Part shown: positions 21,455 to 34,428 of the stretch, one piece after another | Layout of the letters: every line of letters begins with the position of its first letter | Position numbering within the stretch: position 1 is the first letter of the stretch | Origin: Sipunculus nudus | Lineage: Eukaryota; Annelida; Sipuncula; Golfingiida; Sipunculidae | Reading direction: 5' to 3' | Length of the DNA stretch: 64,000 bases | NCBI GenBank assembly: GCA_026874595.1 | Contig: CM049319.1 | Span: forward strand, 64,534,417 to 64,598,416 | The notes under the pieces: model-generated | Databases searched by the model: none | The model's input: only the letters and a program-made list of their open reading frames with translations | Told to the model about the DNA's origin: nothing | Made by a program: the position numbers and the translations under genes

Positions 21455-23003
21455 TTTTTAGCTCAGCTGACTTTCAGTCATGCTGAGCTATAGCGATCAC
21501 TCTTTGTTCGTCCTCTGTCTGTCCGTTAACTGGGCACAAATCGTAACCGCTGGACCTAGAATCTTGTAACTTGACATTCTGAGAGGTCGATAAAAAATCT
21601 CCTTGGAAACCAGAAATTAGGTCTCTGTTACCCATATCCTTCGAGCTATTGGGCCCTAAAGTACCCCCCAGAATAGTCAAAAATTTCATACAAAAACTTC
21701 AATATCTCATTAACTACATCACTGCTGGTCATGATTTTTGGCATACATATTAATTATGAGATGTTCCATCAGTTCCTGCAGACTGGTGGCGCCACTTGTT
21801 TTTTTTTTTCAAATTTTTACGAATTTTTCCTCTTTTTTTTGAGACCTTTAAAAATGTGGACATCTGTTAACAGGGCACAAATCGTAAAGACTGGACCTAG
21901 AATCTTAATTCTTGACACATTGAGAGACCTATGAAAAGTCTCCATGGAAACCAGAAATTAGGTCTCTGTTACCCATATCATTTGAGCTATTGGGCCCTAA
22001 AGTACCCCCCCCAGAATAGTCAAAAATTTTATACAGAAACTTCAATATCTCATTAACTACATCCCTGATGGTCATGATTTTTGGCATACATATTGATCAT
22101 GAGATGTTTCATCAGTTTCTGCAGACTGGTGGCACCACCTGTATTTTTGATTCTTTACGAATTGTTTTCTCTATTTTTGAGACCTTAAAGGATGTAGTTA
22201 TCTGTCAACAGGGTACAAATCGTAACGACTGGACCTAGAATCTTCATTCTTGACACACAGGGAGACCCATGAAAAGTTTCCATGGAAACTTGAAACTAGG
22301 TCTCTGTTACCCATATCCTTTGAGCTATGGCACTCCAAAGTACAGCTCAGAATAATGGAAAATTTTATACAAAAGCTTGAAGTATCTGAACAACTAATGC
22401 AGAGATCACCATAATTGTTTGCATGGATATTGATCATGGAGTGTTTCATAAGTTTCTGCAGACTGGGTGCACCACCTGTATTTTTTTCAAATTTTTACAA
22501 ATTTTTTCTCTATCTTTGAGACCTTTAAGGATGCAGTCATCTGTTAACGTGGCACAAATTGTAACAACTGGACCTAGAATCTTCATTCTTGTGATGCAAG
22601 GAGGCCCATGAAAAGTGTCTGTGGAAACCTGAAATTAGGTCTCTGTTACCCATATCCTTCAAGCTATAGGACTCTGAAGTATCCCTCAGAATAATGGAAA
22701 ATTTGATACAAAAGCTGAAGTATCTGAACAGCTAATGCAGAGATCACTGATACTTTGCATGGATATTGACCATTAAGTGTTTTTATTAGTTTCTGCAGAC
22801 TGATGGAGCCACCTGTATTTTTTTTTAAAGTTTACGCATTTTTCTCTATTTTTTTAGATATAAATACAGACACAATCTTGGCCTGTTGGTTAATCTGTTT
22901 GATGCTTCAGTTGAATGAGTATATACTACCATTCAGATGATAAAATTTCCTTTTGCAATCCCTTCCCAGTCAGCTGAGCGTCATGACCCATGGGTCACTT
23001 GTT
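21455..23003 (+). mobile_element. Non-autonomous Helentron/pearl-like element, type A termini, ~340-bp core repeats
   Basis: The left terminus TTTTTAGCTCAGCTGACTTT, then CATGCTGAGCTATAG, can fold into a hairpin. A short TCCGT/CTGT tetramer zone follows. The core is about four tandem units of 336-344 bp, each starting near (G)TTAAC-GGGCACAAATCGTAAC (about 21524, 21868, 22205, 22541). The right terminus CAGCTGAGCGTCATGACCCA plus TGGGTCACTTGTT ends at 23003. CAGCTGAGC inverts the left-end GCTCAGCTG, giving subterminal inverted repeats. Confidence 0.8.
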
Positions 23004-23549
23004 ATGAGATTTCTCACTCTACTTGCATATTAATGAGCTGCAGGCAATTGCTATTATGAACAGTTCTTATAGCGCCTCTGTGACAGATGTATGAGCTTTT
23101 TTATTGACAAGCTGTTAGTAAACACGGTACATCCACCAATGTTGACAAACAGAAAACCATATAACTGAAGGTGGCAGGTTAAAGGTCAACAGGTTGCAAA
23201 ATGCCCTTTTCAAAACTGGTTTGTCTGACCTGCCGTCAGATGTTTATAAAAGGTCCAAGGGATTATCTTCAGTTAATAGACATCAAATAATGGTATAGGC
23301 TCCTTTAATATTCTGAAAATCACCAGGAGTGGTGTCTATATTATGGCTTACTGGAGACTAGAGTTTACATATTCTTGTCGGGATTGGGTATTTATTGTAT
23401 GTGCAAAACCAAACTGTATTTTTGTAAAACTGTCATCAATATGATGAGATTAACTATGTTCATGTTGAGTAAGAGCAATAAAGTTTTGGAAACTGAAACT
23501 GTTGAAGACTTGAAATTTCTTAAGTAACAGTTGAATTGGCTTTCATACA

Positions 23550-23552
<3 letters not shown>
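23004..23552. other. Intergenic, no gene seen
   Basis: No recognisable gene or delimitable element. Confidence 0.45.
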
Positions 23553-23602
<50 letters not shown>

Positions 23603-23812
23603 AGAGAAAGAGAGAGATAAAGACAAGAGAATTACAGAGAGAGAGATAAAGACAAGAGAATGGCAGAGAGAGAGATAAAGACAAGAGAATGATGGAGATA
23701 GAGAGATAAAAACAAGAGAATGACCAAGAGAATGACATAGAGAGAGAGAGAAAGAATGACAGAGACAGATAAAGACGAGAGAATGACAGAGAGAGAAAGA
23801 GAGAGATAGTGT
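23553..23812. repeat. (GA)n microsatellite grading into a GA-rich minisatellite
   Basis: Pure GA at 23551-23597, then irregular units of about 30-35 bp made of GAGAGATAAAGACAAGAGAATG(A/G)CAGA. Leu/Ser-rich antisense frames across it are artefacts. Confidence 0.9.
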
Positions 23813-24995
23813 TCCCACTTAATAAGGTTATAATAAAGTGACCACATTTTCCCTAATAAAGTGGTTTAATACCAAGTTTCCAAGCAGACAAATTATTGTT
23901 GTATACATCCGGGATCATTACAGTGACAGCAGGTTTATACATTTTTGTATGGTTCATATTAAGTGATGACAGACTGTCAACAAAATGGTTCCTCCGCTAT
24001 TGGCAGGTGAGCAATGTATGGAAGATGAAAAGTTTGGGTTAAAATGCATCCCCGATCTGTTGAAGTGGGTCCTGTGACCTTGTCCTTTAACTTAAGTGTC
24101 CCAAAAATCAACAAGATTCTTACAATAGTGGTGGGCCATATACATAAACCAAGTTTGATACCAATATGTCAATCCAAACTGAACTGACCAGTTTGTGGAT
24201 GTACAGACAGACAGACAGGATGATTACCTAATTGTGGCCAATTGTTGAGGAGCTGGCTGGCATTGCCCACCCTCCCTTCTGTTTGATCTTCTGGTCCGAT
24301 AAAAAGATAGATAAAAAGAACCAGTGCAGGACTGGCAGGTTGGGCCATTTTTGTCTACTGATAACCCTGTAGTGGTCAAAGTCACTAATTGCCTTTTGAT
24401 TAACAGACAAGCCAGTTTAAGTCACTTGATTGACAAGTGGACATGCACTTGACTACCAACAGAAGAAAGTAAAAGAAGAAAGGAGGGAAGTTACAGAATG
24501 ATTGAAATATGTTTACATGCCAAATGTTTTTATGGATTAATACAGTAACAGAAGTGAAGAGGGAAGTTACACAATGATTGAAATTAATTATTGCATGCCA
24601 AATTTTTTATCAATTAATGACTGATTCATTGAACGCTGTTACAACCCTAACTCTTTATCATACTTTATTCAGATCAAATATTTTCCTAACTTTTGTAGAG
24701 ACAGCATCATGTTTTATAGTAGAAGCTTTTAAAGGTCTCCCAATATTTTGCATTCACAACCCATTGATTTTGTGTTGTATATAAGATCTGATTAAACATT
24801 AAGGGCAAATGCTGGGCAATCTGTGAATTTCTCATGTTGTGGAAAAGCTAGTCATGTGCCCAGTAAAGTGTATTATTTGTGAGAAGTAATATGATAAAAA
24901 GTTTGGACCCAAAAACAAAGACCAGAGTAACAATTATATAACACAAACTTGAATACCTTGGCACCTGCGGTGCCATAGAATCCCCAGACAATCCC
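23813..24995. other. Intergenic with an old dispersed repeat
   Basis: At about 23998-24110, GGCAGGTGAGCAATGTATGG, AAAAGTTTGGG, AAGTG-GTCCTG-GACCTTG and AACTTAAGTGTCCC match in order a block at 58140-58270. This is a diverged dispersed repeat. A poly-C tract lies at about 24992-25003. No gene seen. Confidence 0.45.
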
Positions 24996-25009
24996 CCCCC
25001 CCCCTTTAA

Positions 25010-26400
25010 GAATAGGCCCCCATGGACAGGACTTCAAATTTGTGGCACCAGTGATACACCAACTGAACTCCACATATTTGTAAAAAATTTTCACCAAATT
25101 CAGATCCAGAGATGGATACACAATGCAAGATTTCAGGCGGCGACACCAATCTACTACTGAGAAGGTGCCACCTGACAGTATACAACAAAGCTATCCAAGC
25201 TATAAACATCCAAAAATTTCATGCTGATATATAGATATGAGCAATATATATTTACCCAAAGCAAATAGATCGATGGACACCACCAAAAGACAACTGCAGA
25301 TGGCGCCAACTGTCTTCAAAACAAGGTGGAGGTATCCAAGATCCATGGACATACACAATTTCAGGCCAATATGGCAAAATACTTCTGAGAAAAGGGCATT
25401 TATTTATTCTATGAAAACAAGAAGGTATATGGCGCCATCTGTCTGGTCTATGAAAAAACTCAAAGATGTATGTACATGCCAAATTTCAGACTAAAACATT
25501 GAACCACTCCTGAGATATGAGCAATTTTCACCTTAAGCAAATGTGTGGACTTCACACAAAAAAATTGCAGATAGCACCACCAGTCTTGAATACAGGATGG
25601 AGGTATTTAAGATCTATGGACATACACAATTTCAGGCATATAAGGTCAATCACTCTTGAGAAAAGGGCATTAATTCATGCTATGAAAACGGTAAGGTAGG
25701 TGGTGTCACCTGTCTGGATGAAGAGAAAACTCTCCAAGATGGATGTACATACCAAATTTCAGACCAACACATTACATGACTGTTTGAGATACAAGCAATT
25801 TTCACATAAACAAATGTACAGATGAATGCCACACAAAAAAGATTGCAGATGGCGCTATCAGTCTTGAGTATGCGATGTAGGTATAAAAGTTCTATGGACA
25901 AGCCAGGTAAGGTGCAGGTTTATAGTCTGATATCATCGATGATGTCAGTATTTCGTTCCTCCCATAACCAGTCCCATTCACGCCTGGGTCGAGCAAGCAC
26001 TCCTTGGTGGTTAAGACCTTGCCTGGGTGTTTATCCAGACAACAAACGCAAATCGCAGTCAGATCATAAAGCCAACCCACAACCTTGTGGTCACAAGTCC
26101 AGCACATTAATCCTTACACCACGATGCACAAAGAATTGAGGTAAATATGGAAATTCATTCCTGAGAAAAGGGCATTAATTCATACTATGAAAAGAGTAAG
26201 GTAGGTGGCACCACCTGTCTGCTTCATGAGAAAACTCTCGAAGAAGGATGTACATGCAAAATTTTATACCAATACATTTAACTGCTCTGAGATATGAGCA
26301 ATTTTCACATAGAGCACACGTACAGACGGTTGCCACACAAAAACAGAGATGCCACCACAAGTCTTAAATACAAGATGGAGGTATCAAAGATCAATGGACC
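25010..26400 (-). repeat. ~290-bp tandem array with GGCGCC motif, interrupted by a SINE
   Basis: Units contain GAGCAATTTTCACCTTAAGC-AA, AGATGGCGCCA-CTGTCTT, AAGATC-ATGGACATACACAA, TTTCAGGCCAATA, CTGAGAAAAGGGCATT and GATGTA-ATGCCAAATTTCAGA. Copies begin near 25225, 25525, 25795 and 26290. A SINE has inserted in the third copy (25955-26140). The orientation given is that of the presumed parent element. Confidence 0.7.
25955..26140 (-). mobile_element. tRNA-derived SINE
   Basis: Reading the - strand, an A-box-like TGGTGTAAGGATTAATGTGC is followed by a B-box-like CACAAGGTTGTGGGTTGGCT (+ strand 26072-26090), then a tail with GTCTTAACCACCAAGGAGTG, CTCGACCCAGG and GTGAATGGGACTGGTTATGG. The same tail occurs in the SINE at 55827-55982. 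It is inserted within a tandem-repeat unit. Confidence 0.7.
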
Positions 26401-27250
26401 TGCACAATTTCAGCCCAATCTGTCCATTAGTTTTTGCATTATAATGCTCACAGTACTGTCAATTGGCAAAGATAAGGCATTAAAAGGTGTAAAAACAAGA
26501 ACAGGAGAAAAGGTTTCCAACTGTCTTTGGCAGATGACAAAGCTTTCCAAAATCTTCGGTCAATTTTATCTTTGGACCAATCCATGCATCCTTTATTGAG
26601 ATATTTATTATTTTGATTGATTTTCACCGTGGATGGCAACATTCAAGGTCAAGGCCACTCTCATATGAAAAGTCATGACCTCAATTTATATACATGTATA
26701 CATCATCCCATAACCAATACCTATGTATATATGTATATGCATAATATGAAAGAAATCTGTCCATTAGTTTTTTTACTTTTAATGCTCACAGTAGTGTCAT
26801 GTGGCAACAATGGGGTATTAATCGGCACAAAAACAAGAAAAGGATAATAGGTCGTGCCACAAATTTCTGGTAAATGACAACACTATCCAAGATCTTTAGT
26901 CACCTGATTTTTGGATCAATCCATGCAAGCTTTCTTGAGATATTAAGAATTTGTATGTTTTTTTCCCAAAATGGATCTATTCAAGAACAAGGTCACTCTA
27001 TTAATCAAGGTCCTGACTCAATTTTAATTGGGCTTTGTCCTCTTACCTATATCTATGCACAAGTCAGGTTTGGTAAAGAACCGTGAAACATTATTCGAGT
27101 TATCTTAATGCCTGAAAAAAATCCCTGTGGTGGTGGCGCGAACATGACTAAACCCTTGTCTTAATTGGGATACAATAACAAAGCAATATCATTTTTATAG
27201 TTACTAAGTTATATTATAGCTGAGTATTGTGACCCATGGGTCCCCTTTTA
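26401..27250 (-). mobile_element. Decayed type B Helentron-like element with ~330-bp units
   Basis: The units (TTTGGACCAATCCATGCATC, TATTGAGATATT, GATTTTCACC-T--ATGGCAA, TTCAAGGTCAAGGCCACTCT, GAAAGAAATCTGTCCATTAG) match those at 56239-58046. GTGGTGGTGGCGCGAACATG and GGGATACAATAAC (27126-27180) correspond to the right end. A GACCCATGGGTCCCC terminus of an opposite-facing element follows at 27228-27244. Confidence 0.55.
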
Positions 27251-27749
27251 TTTTCCAGCATTATCTTTTAGAAAATTATCCTGCTCCAGATATTGTATAC
27301 AACAACAACAGGGTATAATAAATATCATTTTTATTTTCTCAGAATAATTGACAAAATTTATTTTAGCAAAACATAAAAGTTTTACACTCTCTCCATATAT
27401 TACATCAAACTGAACATCTTCAATAAGTATCAGTAAACCATAATCTGTATATATGAGCTTGTAAATATATGTATATCAATACAGTATATATGATATAGTA
27501 CAGAAAAATGTCCTATATCTACATTAACCCCAGTAACACAGCAAAATCTTACTGTGTCAAGCTTACTGAAATCAAATAGCACACTTTTGTTTAAATTTCT
27601 TACTCAGAGTTTTAAGATAAATTATGACCATACAAAATCTGTGTGCTAAACTTCAGATAAATTGAAGCGTAATCCCCAACAAAATTTCACTGTATATTAT
27701 TTTCAAAATCCACTTTACCCCAACTGTACATCATGTACAGTTTTATCCT

Positions 27750-27753
<4 letters not shown>

Positions 27754-27821
<68 letters not shown>
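27754..27821. repeat. (TA)n(GA)n compound microsatellite
   Basis: TA run of about 35 bp joined to a GA run of about 30 bp, followed by ATAT/GTAT-rich sequence to about 27930. Confidence 0.95.
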
Positions 27822-27826
<5 letters not shown>

Positions 27827-27930
27827 TGTACATATATGTATATGTATATTTATACATAAATATATGTATATATGTATTTATATAAACACATACATATATG
27901 TACATACATACTCACACATATATATATATG

Positions 27931-30900
27931 CACATACATGAACATTAAATGGTTATAATCAAATATATTATTCAGATCAATTTGACCCTCTTTTTTTGGT
28001 AATATTAAAGACAGCAATATAACATATAAGGAAACTGACATATCAACAAACAGATTCTGAAAACAACTTCCAGCTTCTGTAAATGTCTTACAAAATACTA
28101 AAATTTTTGTAAATTTACCATAAATCATCATAAATACAGAAATAATACTGCCAAATTATCCTGTCCTGTCAATTGTCTTGTATGATGGGCACTAGCTGAA
28201 TTGTGCCTGTACTGTTTTAGTAAAAATCTGACATCCAACTTGCAACATCTCAGTTTAAAATTTTGTTTATTATAAGATAATGCTGCTGTTTTCTCACCTA
28301 AAATATAAATGATAATAAACACACAAACACAGATTTAATGGTGTCTCCCAGTAAATAAATACATTTCTATAACATGTTAAAAACACAAATTTTGATTCAA
28401 GAAAACACATCATTAAATCAAACAAAGAATAAACACCTGATATAAAACAAAAATAAGAAACCACAGGTAACTGCATTATAATTCAGTTATAACAGTGAGA
28501 TCTTCTAACACATACCTCAGAGATATTGCCCAAGACCAATGAAATGTTACAGTAATCGTGCATTTTAACACATACCTCTCTCACACGGCAAAATACAAAC
28601 CTGTTCTAAACTGATTTGAATGCAAATTTAATATTGACATGGCAAACCAAAGCATTTTCAAACTGTTTTAGGACAAGTTCAGGAGGTGGTCTGAAACTGT
28701 TTTGAATGCGAATTGTTTTATCCGCTTTGCTGAAGTGTCATGTGAATGCTCTACAACAATTTGGACCTAGTTTTCAAGCAGATATGAGGTTACAGGGCAA
28801 GAGCAAATGTTAGTGTCAACATGCAGTTACATTGTTCAAAATGTAAAATGTACAACATAATACAGGTTTAAACCATTTTGGTCAAACCACTTTGCCCAAA
28901 TTGTTCGAAAATGTTTTATGTGAAAGGGGTAATGACAAATTTATCACAAAGGTATGCTGCTCAATCCAAGGAAGTAGCAATTGATCTTAACATCAATGGA
29001 TGCAGATGGACCACAACAATCATCAGTAGCTCTGACAAATATTGACACTGTACATTCAATCTTCTCAAACTTTGTCCTTGATCTATTCAGCTAATACAGT
29101 CATTCACAATTGACCTTACCATAAACTTTATGTGACCTTAACAGCATATTCATTCATTGAATAATCAACATTTTCTTGGTACACTTTTGGCAAGGGGGAA
29201 CTGAAAAGTGTGCTGTTTGCACACTATGGACTTACTGTTAATTGTGAATGACCCTAAAAAATAATACACTCTAGACCTTCTGTAGGCTTCAACAGCATTT
29301 GTGAAATTGGCCTCACCATGACTTTTTGGCAAACTATAAAATACCTTCATTTATTCATGAATATAAATAACCAACAAACTGATATTTTAAATTTACAGCT
29401 TATAATGCTTAAAAGGCAAATTTTGCACCTGTTATGAAAAAGTCATTGTCATCCAACTTTATAAATTCCTGCAAATATCAATCAATAATACATTAATTGC
29501 TAAAAAAAAAACATTAATTGATACAAGCCTTAAGTTTATCAAAGATATCATAGAACCTCTGAATTATGGACACTGATGAGACTGGACATTTTGCCCACAA
29601 AAGAGAATTGGCCTTAGTATTTCAGAACCTTCTTTCAAGGGACTGCCTGTAAGTGGCCATAAATAGGTGCCCTTGGTACAGAGGTGCCATAAGGAGAGGT
29701 TTCAAATTTTCATGTGGTGGTGGTTTGGTAAAATACTGACTCATGGTTCATACAAATTTGACTTTCACTATCTGTGCACTGATCCTCTGAACACAGTACA
29801 TGACCTCCTGGTGATCTTCCTTGTGTAGCGAAAAGTTGAGCATAGCGTAACCGCTGCTCATGGAACATATCTGTGCACTCAAAATTTAAAGAAATGGTAA
29901 TTAGAATAAGTCGACAATAATATCACACAGGTACTCATGCAAGCAAAATGTCACAAGACAAAATAAATTACTGGAATAAAAAATGTCTCAAAACAAGATG
30001 TCACAAGAAAAAAAATGTCATAAGACAAAATGTACATTACATGATGTGAACCATGGGACAAACTGGCAAAGCAAAAAATGGAATGTTCAGTTAAGCTTAA
30101 AAGCACATCAAGTGTATGTTTTATTAGATTATACATGATTAAATCAAATACATATGTGCAAATCTGTTTGTTTTCTTTTGTGTGGTGTCTGTTTCAGCCT
30201 TGAAAAGTAGGTCAAGGTCACTCAATCTGGGTCAAATTAGTTGGGCCATAGTTAGGTATATCCTCAGTGAATATCAAGCATCAATCAAATCAGATGAAAA
30301 AAGTGGCAGAATCATAATAATAAGATGAAGAATAATGCCAAACAAATATCTCCACCTTTGTATAGGTGGATATAATTATAAAGCTCAACTTACATCAGTT
30401 GTCATGGCAAAAATACAAAATTAATGTTTAATTCATGAACATTAAATGACAGAAAAAATTCAAATGATCCATAACCCCTGAAGGATGTTGAGGTAGACAT
30501 TATAAGAATACATACTTTGGGAGTTCGTAACATGCATGTGATGCACAACCTGGTATTGAAAAAAAACCCAACATTTTTTGGCCTATTCAGGTCACATTAA
30601 TGGAATGGATTAAACTTTGTGTTATTTACAACATTTCAAGAATTTTCACATTTCTTTTTGTCCTTCCAAAAATTGGTAAAAATCCTTTACCACAACATGA
30701 AACTGGGCTCATGAAACATTACCTTAAACTGTGTTTTCATGAGCCTGTACATGTGTATGTGAATATATATGTGTAGAAAAACAGCTGTTTCCATGTTGGC
30801 GTATATGTGTGAACTGGCAGATGTATAATTATTGGTTACAGTGGATCTAGAGCAGGTCTTCATAAAACAGATGGTGAAGTGACCTTATTTGACCCCTGAC

Positions 30901-33221
30901 AGGATGATGTAAACACTCTAAAAATATATCCAGCTAAAAAAAGATGGCTGCTCATGCAGGGACACATCTGGTCTTCCAGATCATTGTGAGAGAACAAAAA
31001 TGTTGTGAAACTGTTATGGAGTGGTATCTTTAAATACTGGTAATTAAACTTGAATGGTGGAGACCAGGTCTCATATCAAAACAAACTAGAGATATATGGT
31101 AATCTAAACATCTTTATTGCCATATTAGGCAGTCACTTCTATATGTTGTTAAATAGGAAATATTTAAAAAATATAAACTTTCAAAAAAATTACTTCCAGA
31201 CAACAGATAGACACAGGTTGTTGGAATGGATTATAGGAGTTCTATATCATTCTGAAACTGGATTAAAAAATTATGAAGGCCTATACTCTCGGATGTTTAA
31301 TATTTAATTCATGAATTTATTGATTATATTTAGGTATATGTCTCAGCTGAACAAACTTGTTTCTAATCAACCCGATTGCACATGATGTTTAAAGAGCTGG
31401 TCATCACCTGTTGCTCTCTCAAGGCTTCCAAAGGGACCACAACTATTAATAAATAAAGTGTACTTCAACTTTATAACACCCTTCCTGAGATGCATGCATT
31501 ATTAACTTGCATGCACAGCCATAATACATATTTGTGATACAGTTATTGTTTTCTCTGTTCAACAATATACATGTATATTTTTTTATAACAGTGTCACCAT
31601 GGCAACAAGTACCATAACAAAATTCACCCAAAAGTTTTGGCTATTTGAGACAATACACCAATATATCATACACCATGCTATTAGCACTCCAGGCATCATC
31701 AATAATGCAGGATGAATTCCCTAATGTACTTTGTGTTATATTAAATATATGCATAATAAATCAGCAATGCGAGGTTCAGCCATATTGCGATCAAACACTG
31801 TAAATTAAATATTAAGGAGGTTTACAAGCAGAAGCCATAGGAGGCAACTTTTAACTCTAACCGTGATTATAAAACACTGTGGTTGGTTCAGCATTTGCAT
31901 GGATTCCAATTTTGAGATTTTGACAAAAGGGGCATTCTAGCAAAAATAAAACATTCCATGCTGCCAGCAAAGTGATGGATGTTACATGATAACAGATACC
32001 CGTAACTCAAAGACTGATGTTGTACATAATATCAGATCTTTTATACTATCTACTAATAATGAAAGGAATTTCCATTTGTTTGATGTTCCATGGGTCATTG
32101 TTACATTTTTTAAAGACATTTGGTGCATATTCTGTGATTCTTATTATGAATATATTCTGTGTATATTACCCTATATGTGACAACAGTGACAATGGTACCC
32201 TCTCACAACAAAGTAATTTTAAGTGAAAACCACAAAAATTCAGTGTTAAAGTTAAGTCCATGTACCATCCCAGTATGAGTGCTATTCTAACTAAGTCCAA
32301 GCCACTCAAGTCCCAAGTCGGAGTCATTTGGAACTTGAGCCAAAGTCCAATGAAAATATATAATCCTCATTAAAACAACTTACAAAACTTCAAGTCTGAA
32401 TTAATCAATAATGTATGTCATGTTGGTTAAATTATGCCTTCCACTTTTATGTGTAATTTCATTTAACTCCAGGGGCCCAATTTTTAACACTATATTTGTA
32501 TTAACTTTTAGCTACCTTTGTATCATTTTTTTTCAACAGTTCACACATCTGCGTTTTCCTAGATCAACATCCAGCTTCACATGACTTTTTTTCCTACTGG
32601 ATTTGAGATGGACTGGACCTGATTTCTCATGTCCTGACCTCAGAGTACTGGTTTGGAACTCTTTCTTTTTTTAGTCCTTGTCGGAGTACTAGTCCAAGTT
32701 CCTGACAAGCAGACTCAAATTGAAAATTTAACCTCCTGATTATGAAGCCAAACGCAGTATTTATAAGACCAATCCCCCCAAAAATTGCTTTTCTCTGAAA
32801 TGATTCTACTTTTTTTTCCGATCATTTTTCCGTGAATCAGCATTGTTTCTAATTGCTGTCCTTCAAAAAAGAGTTCAAGGAAAGTGTTGCTGGCATGATA
32901 AGTGTAAAATTTTCATTTATTGAGGTATTGTTGAAAAATGACTAAATCTTAGGTTGCTTACACAAATGAAAAATTTTGGGTTGGCCTCATAATGACTTGT
33001 ATCTACTATAAAACCACTATCATGAATTCATATATCTATTTTAATTATTAATAAACATTTACATTAAAACCTTCGTAACAACTGACAAAACTGACTCCCT
33101 GTTTGGTGTTGAGCGGAGTCTGACAAAACTGCCCACTTCTACACTGATGATTTCACTAAAAATTTGCCTAAATATATGCTATGTGCTGCAATATTTTTGC
33201 ATCAGAAGAACACCACAACTA
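27931..33221. other. Long intergenic stretch without a gene
   Basis: No host exon was recognised. Possible decayed MITEs lie at 28574-28932 (CTCTCACACGGCAAAATAC against GTTTTATGTGAAAGGGG), 29557-29705 (AACCTCTGAATTATGGACAC against GGTACAGAGGTGCC) and 32280-32740 (repeats of the word CAAGTCC). A hairpin ATATCTCCACCTTTGTATAG plus GTGGATAT at 30345-30372 resembles a Helentron-type end. None is well delimited. Confidence 0.4.
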
Positions 33222-33660
33222 GAACCTGGCTTCTGTGGTCTAAGGACTCAGACAGCACAGAACTCAAAACTGACAGGTCACTAGTTCAAATCTCATCCAA
33301 GGAGGGGTGAGTTTTTTTCAGGGTTTGCTCCATTTATCATGCAGAGCTTATTGGGAAGGATGTGCCCCAGAGCTATGAAGCACTCACAAATTAATGAATC
33401 TTTGGGGAGTTCCTAGGTTTTATGACCAAGCAATGGGGAAGATTACACACCCAGGTCCTGCAGGGGTGGTAGGTATAGGAGGTACCTGGATACAAATACC
33501 ACTCAGCTATTTTGCCAGCAGGGCATAAGAGCTTTATGAGAGCAAGGGGCCCAACAGACACTGCTGTCATGCACCTCCACCCCTTTTGTTTAATGCTGGG
33601 GCGCACTATCCACAATAGCTGTTCCAGTCTGGTGCATAGTTTACTGACCATCACATAACC
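33222..33660 (+). mobile_element. tRNA-derived SINE
   Basis: A-box-like GTGGTCTAAGGACTCAG (about 33234-33250) and B-box GGTCACTAGTTCAAATCTC (33276-33294) give a tRNA-like head. A tail follows with CATTTATCATGCAGAGCTTA, GTAGGTATAGGAGGTACCTGG and CCAGCAGGGCATAAGAGC. Different family from the 25955/55827 SINEs. Confidence 0.65.
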
Positions 33661-34428
33661 CAAATAAATTAGGATATTAAGCAAATTTTACAGCCAATCA
33701 AAAGCGTGAATGCCTTCAGCATGGACAAGACACTGACCAGTATATAAGCAAAGCTCAGCACTGACACAGCCTCTTGCTGCTGCCTGCATCACAGTATTTC
33801 TGATCCCACCATCCACCCATTACTCCTTTACTTTATTTGTCTTCATGTGTCTTATGTAAGTATATTATAAGGTTCCAGTTTTGACCCAACCATACATGGT
33901 TTTATATCTTTTATTTCATAGTTAAGTAATAACATTCTAGGAAGTGAGTGCTACCACCCTGTTACATATGTAGTCCCAAACTGAAATGGAACTCTGTAGA
34001 TGTACATACCTAGGTTAAGAATGAGAGAAGACAGCAAAAAAATGGAAGTGGTTACCTCCACCATATTTTTTTTAATAATCCTGGAACTTGATTTGGTTTC
34101 TCTGTTAAATTTTTGCTCTTCCGACATGTGCACTGTGTCCACTGGTCTTATAGAATCCTACATGAAGCTCTGTCATACTTTGCTATTCCTGGGATGCAGT
34201 TTCTTTGGCAAAAGGAAAGATTTTCTTTTAAGATGTTCAGATTAGATTAACTATGAAATCTCCATCACAAGTGCATAATATAACACTCCACATCAATTGC
34301 ACAAACTTGAGATTCCTTTAAAACCAAATGAAAACATTACGATCACATGTATGCAACCATGGTCACATGATGGCTGACCACCATTGGGTTGGGGCTGTTG
34401 GTTACAGAATTTTGATTGCAAGATTAAT
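33661..34428. other. Region downstream of the MGAT4C-like stop; probable 3' UTR and flank
   Basis: Non-coding. Several TTTATT words (AATAAA on the - strand), for example near 33833 and 33909, could be polyadenylation signals for the - strand gene. No choice can be made from sequence. Confidence 0.4.

Noticed and set aside
23520-23847. Leu/Ser-rich - frames resembling a hydrophobic protein
   Set aside because: Translation of (GA)n and its derived minisatellite.
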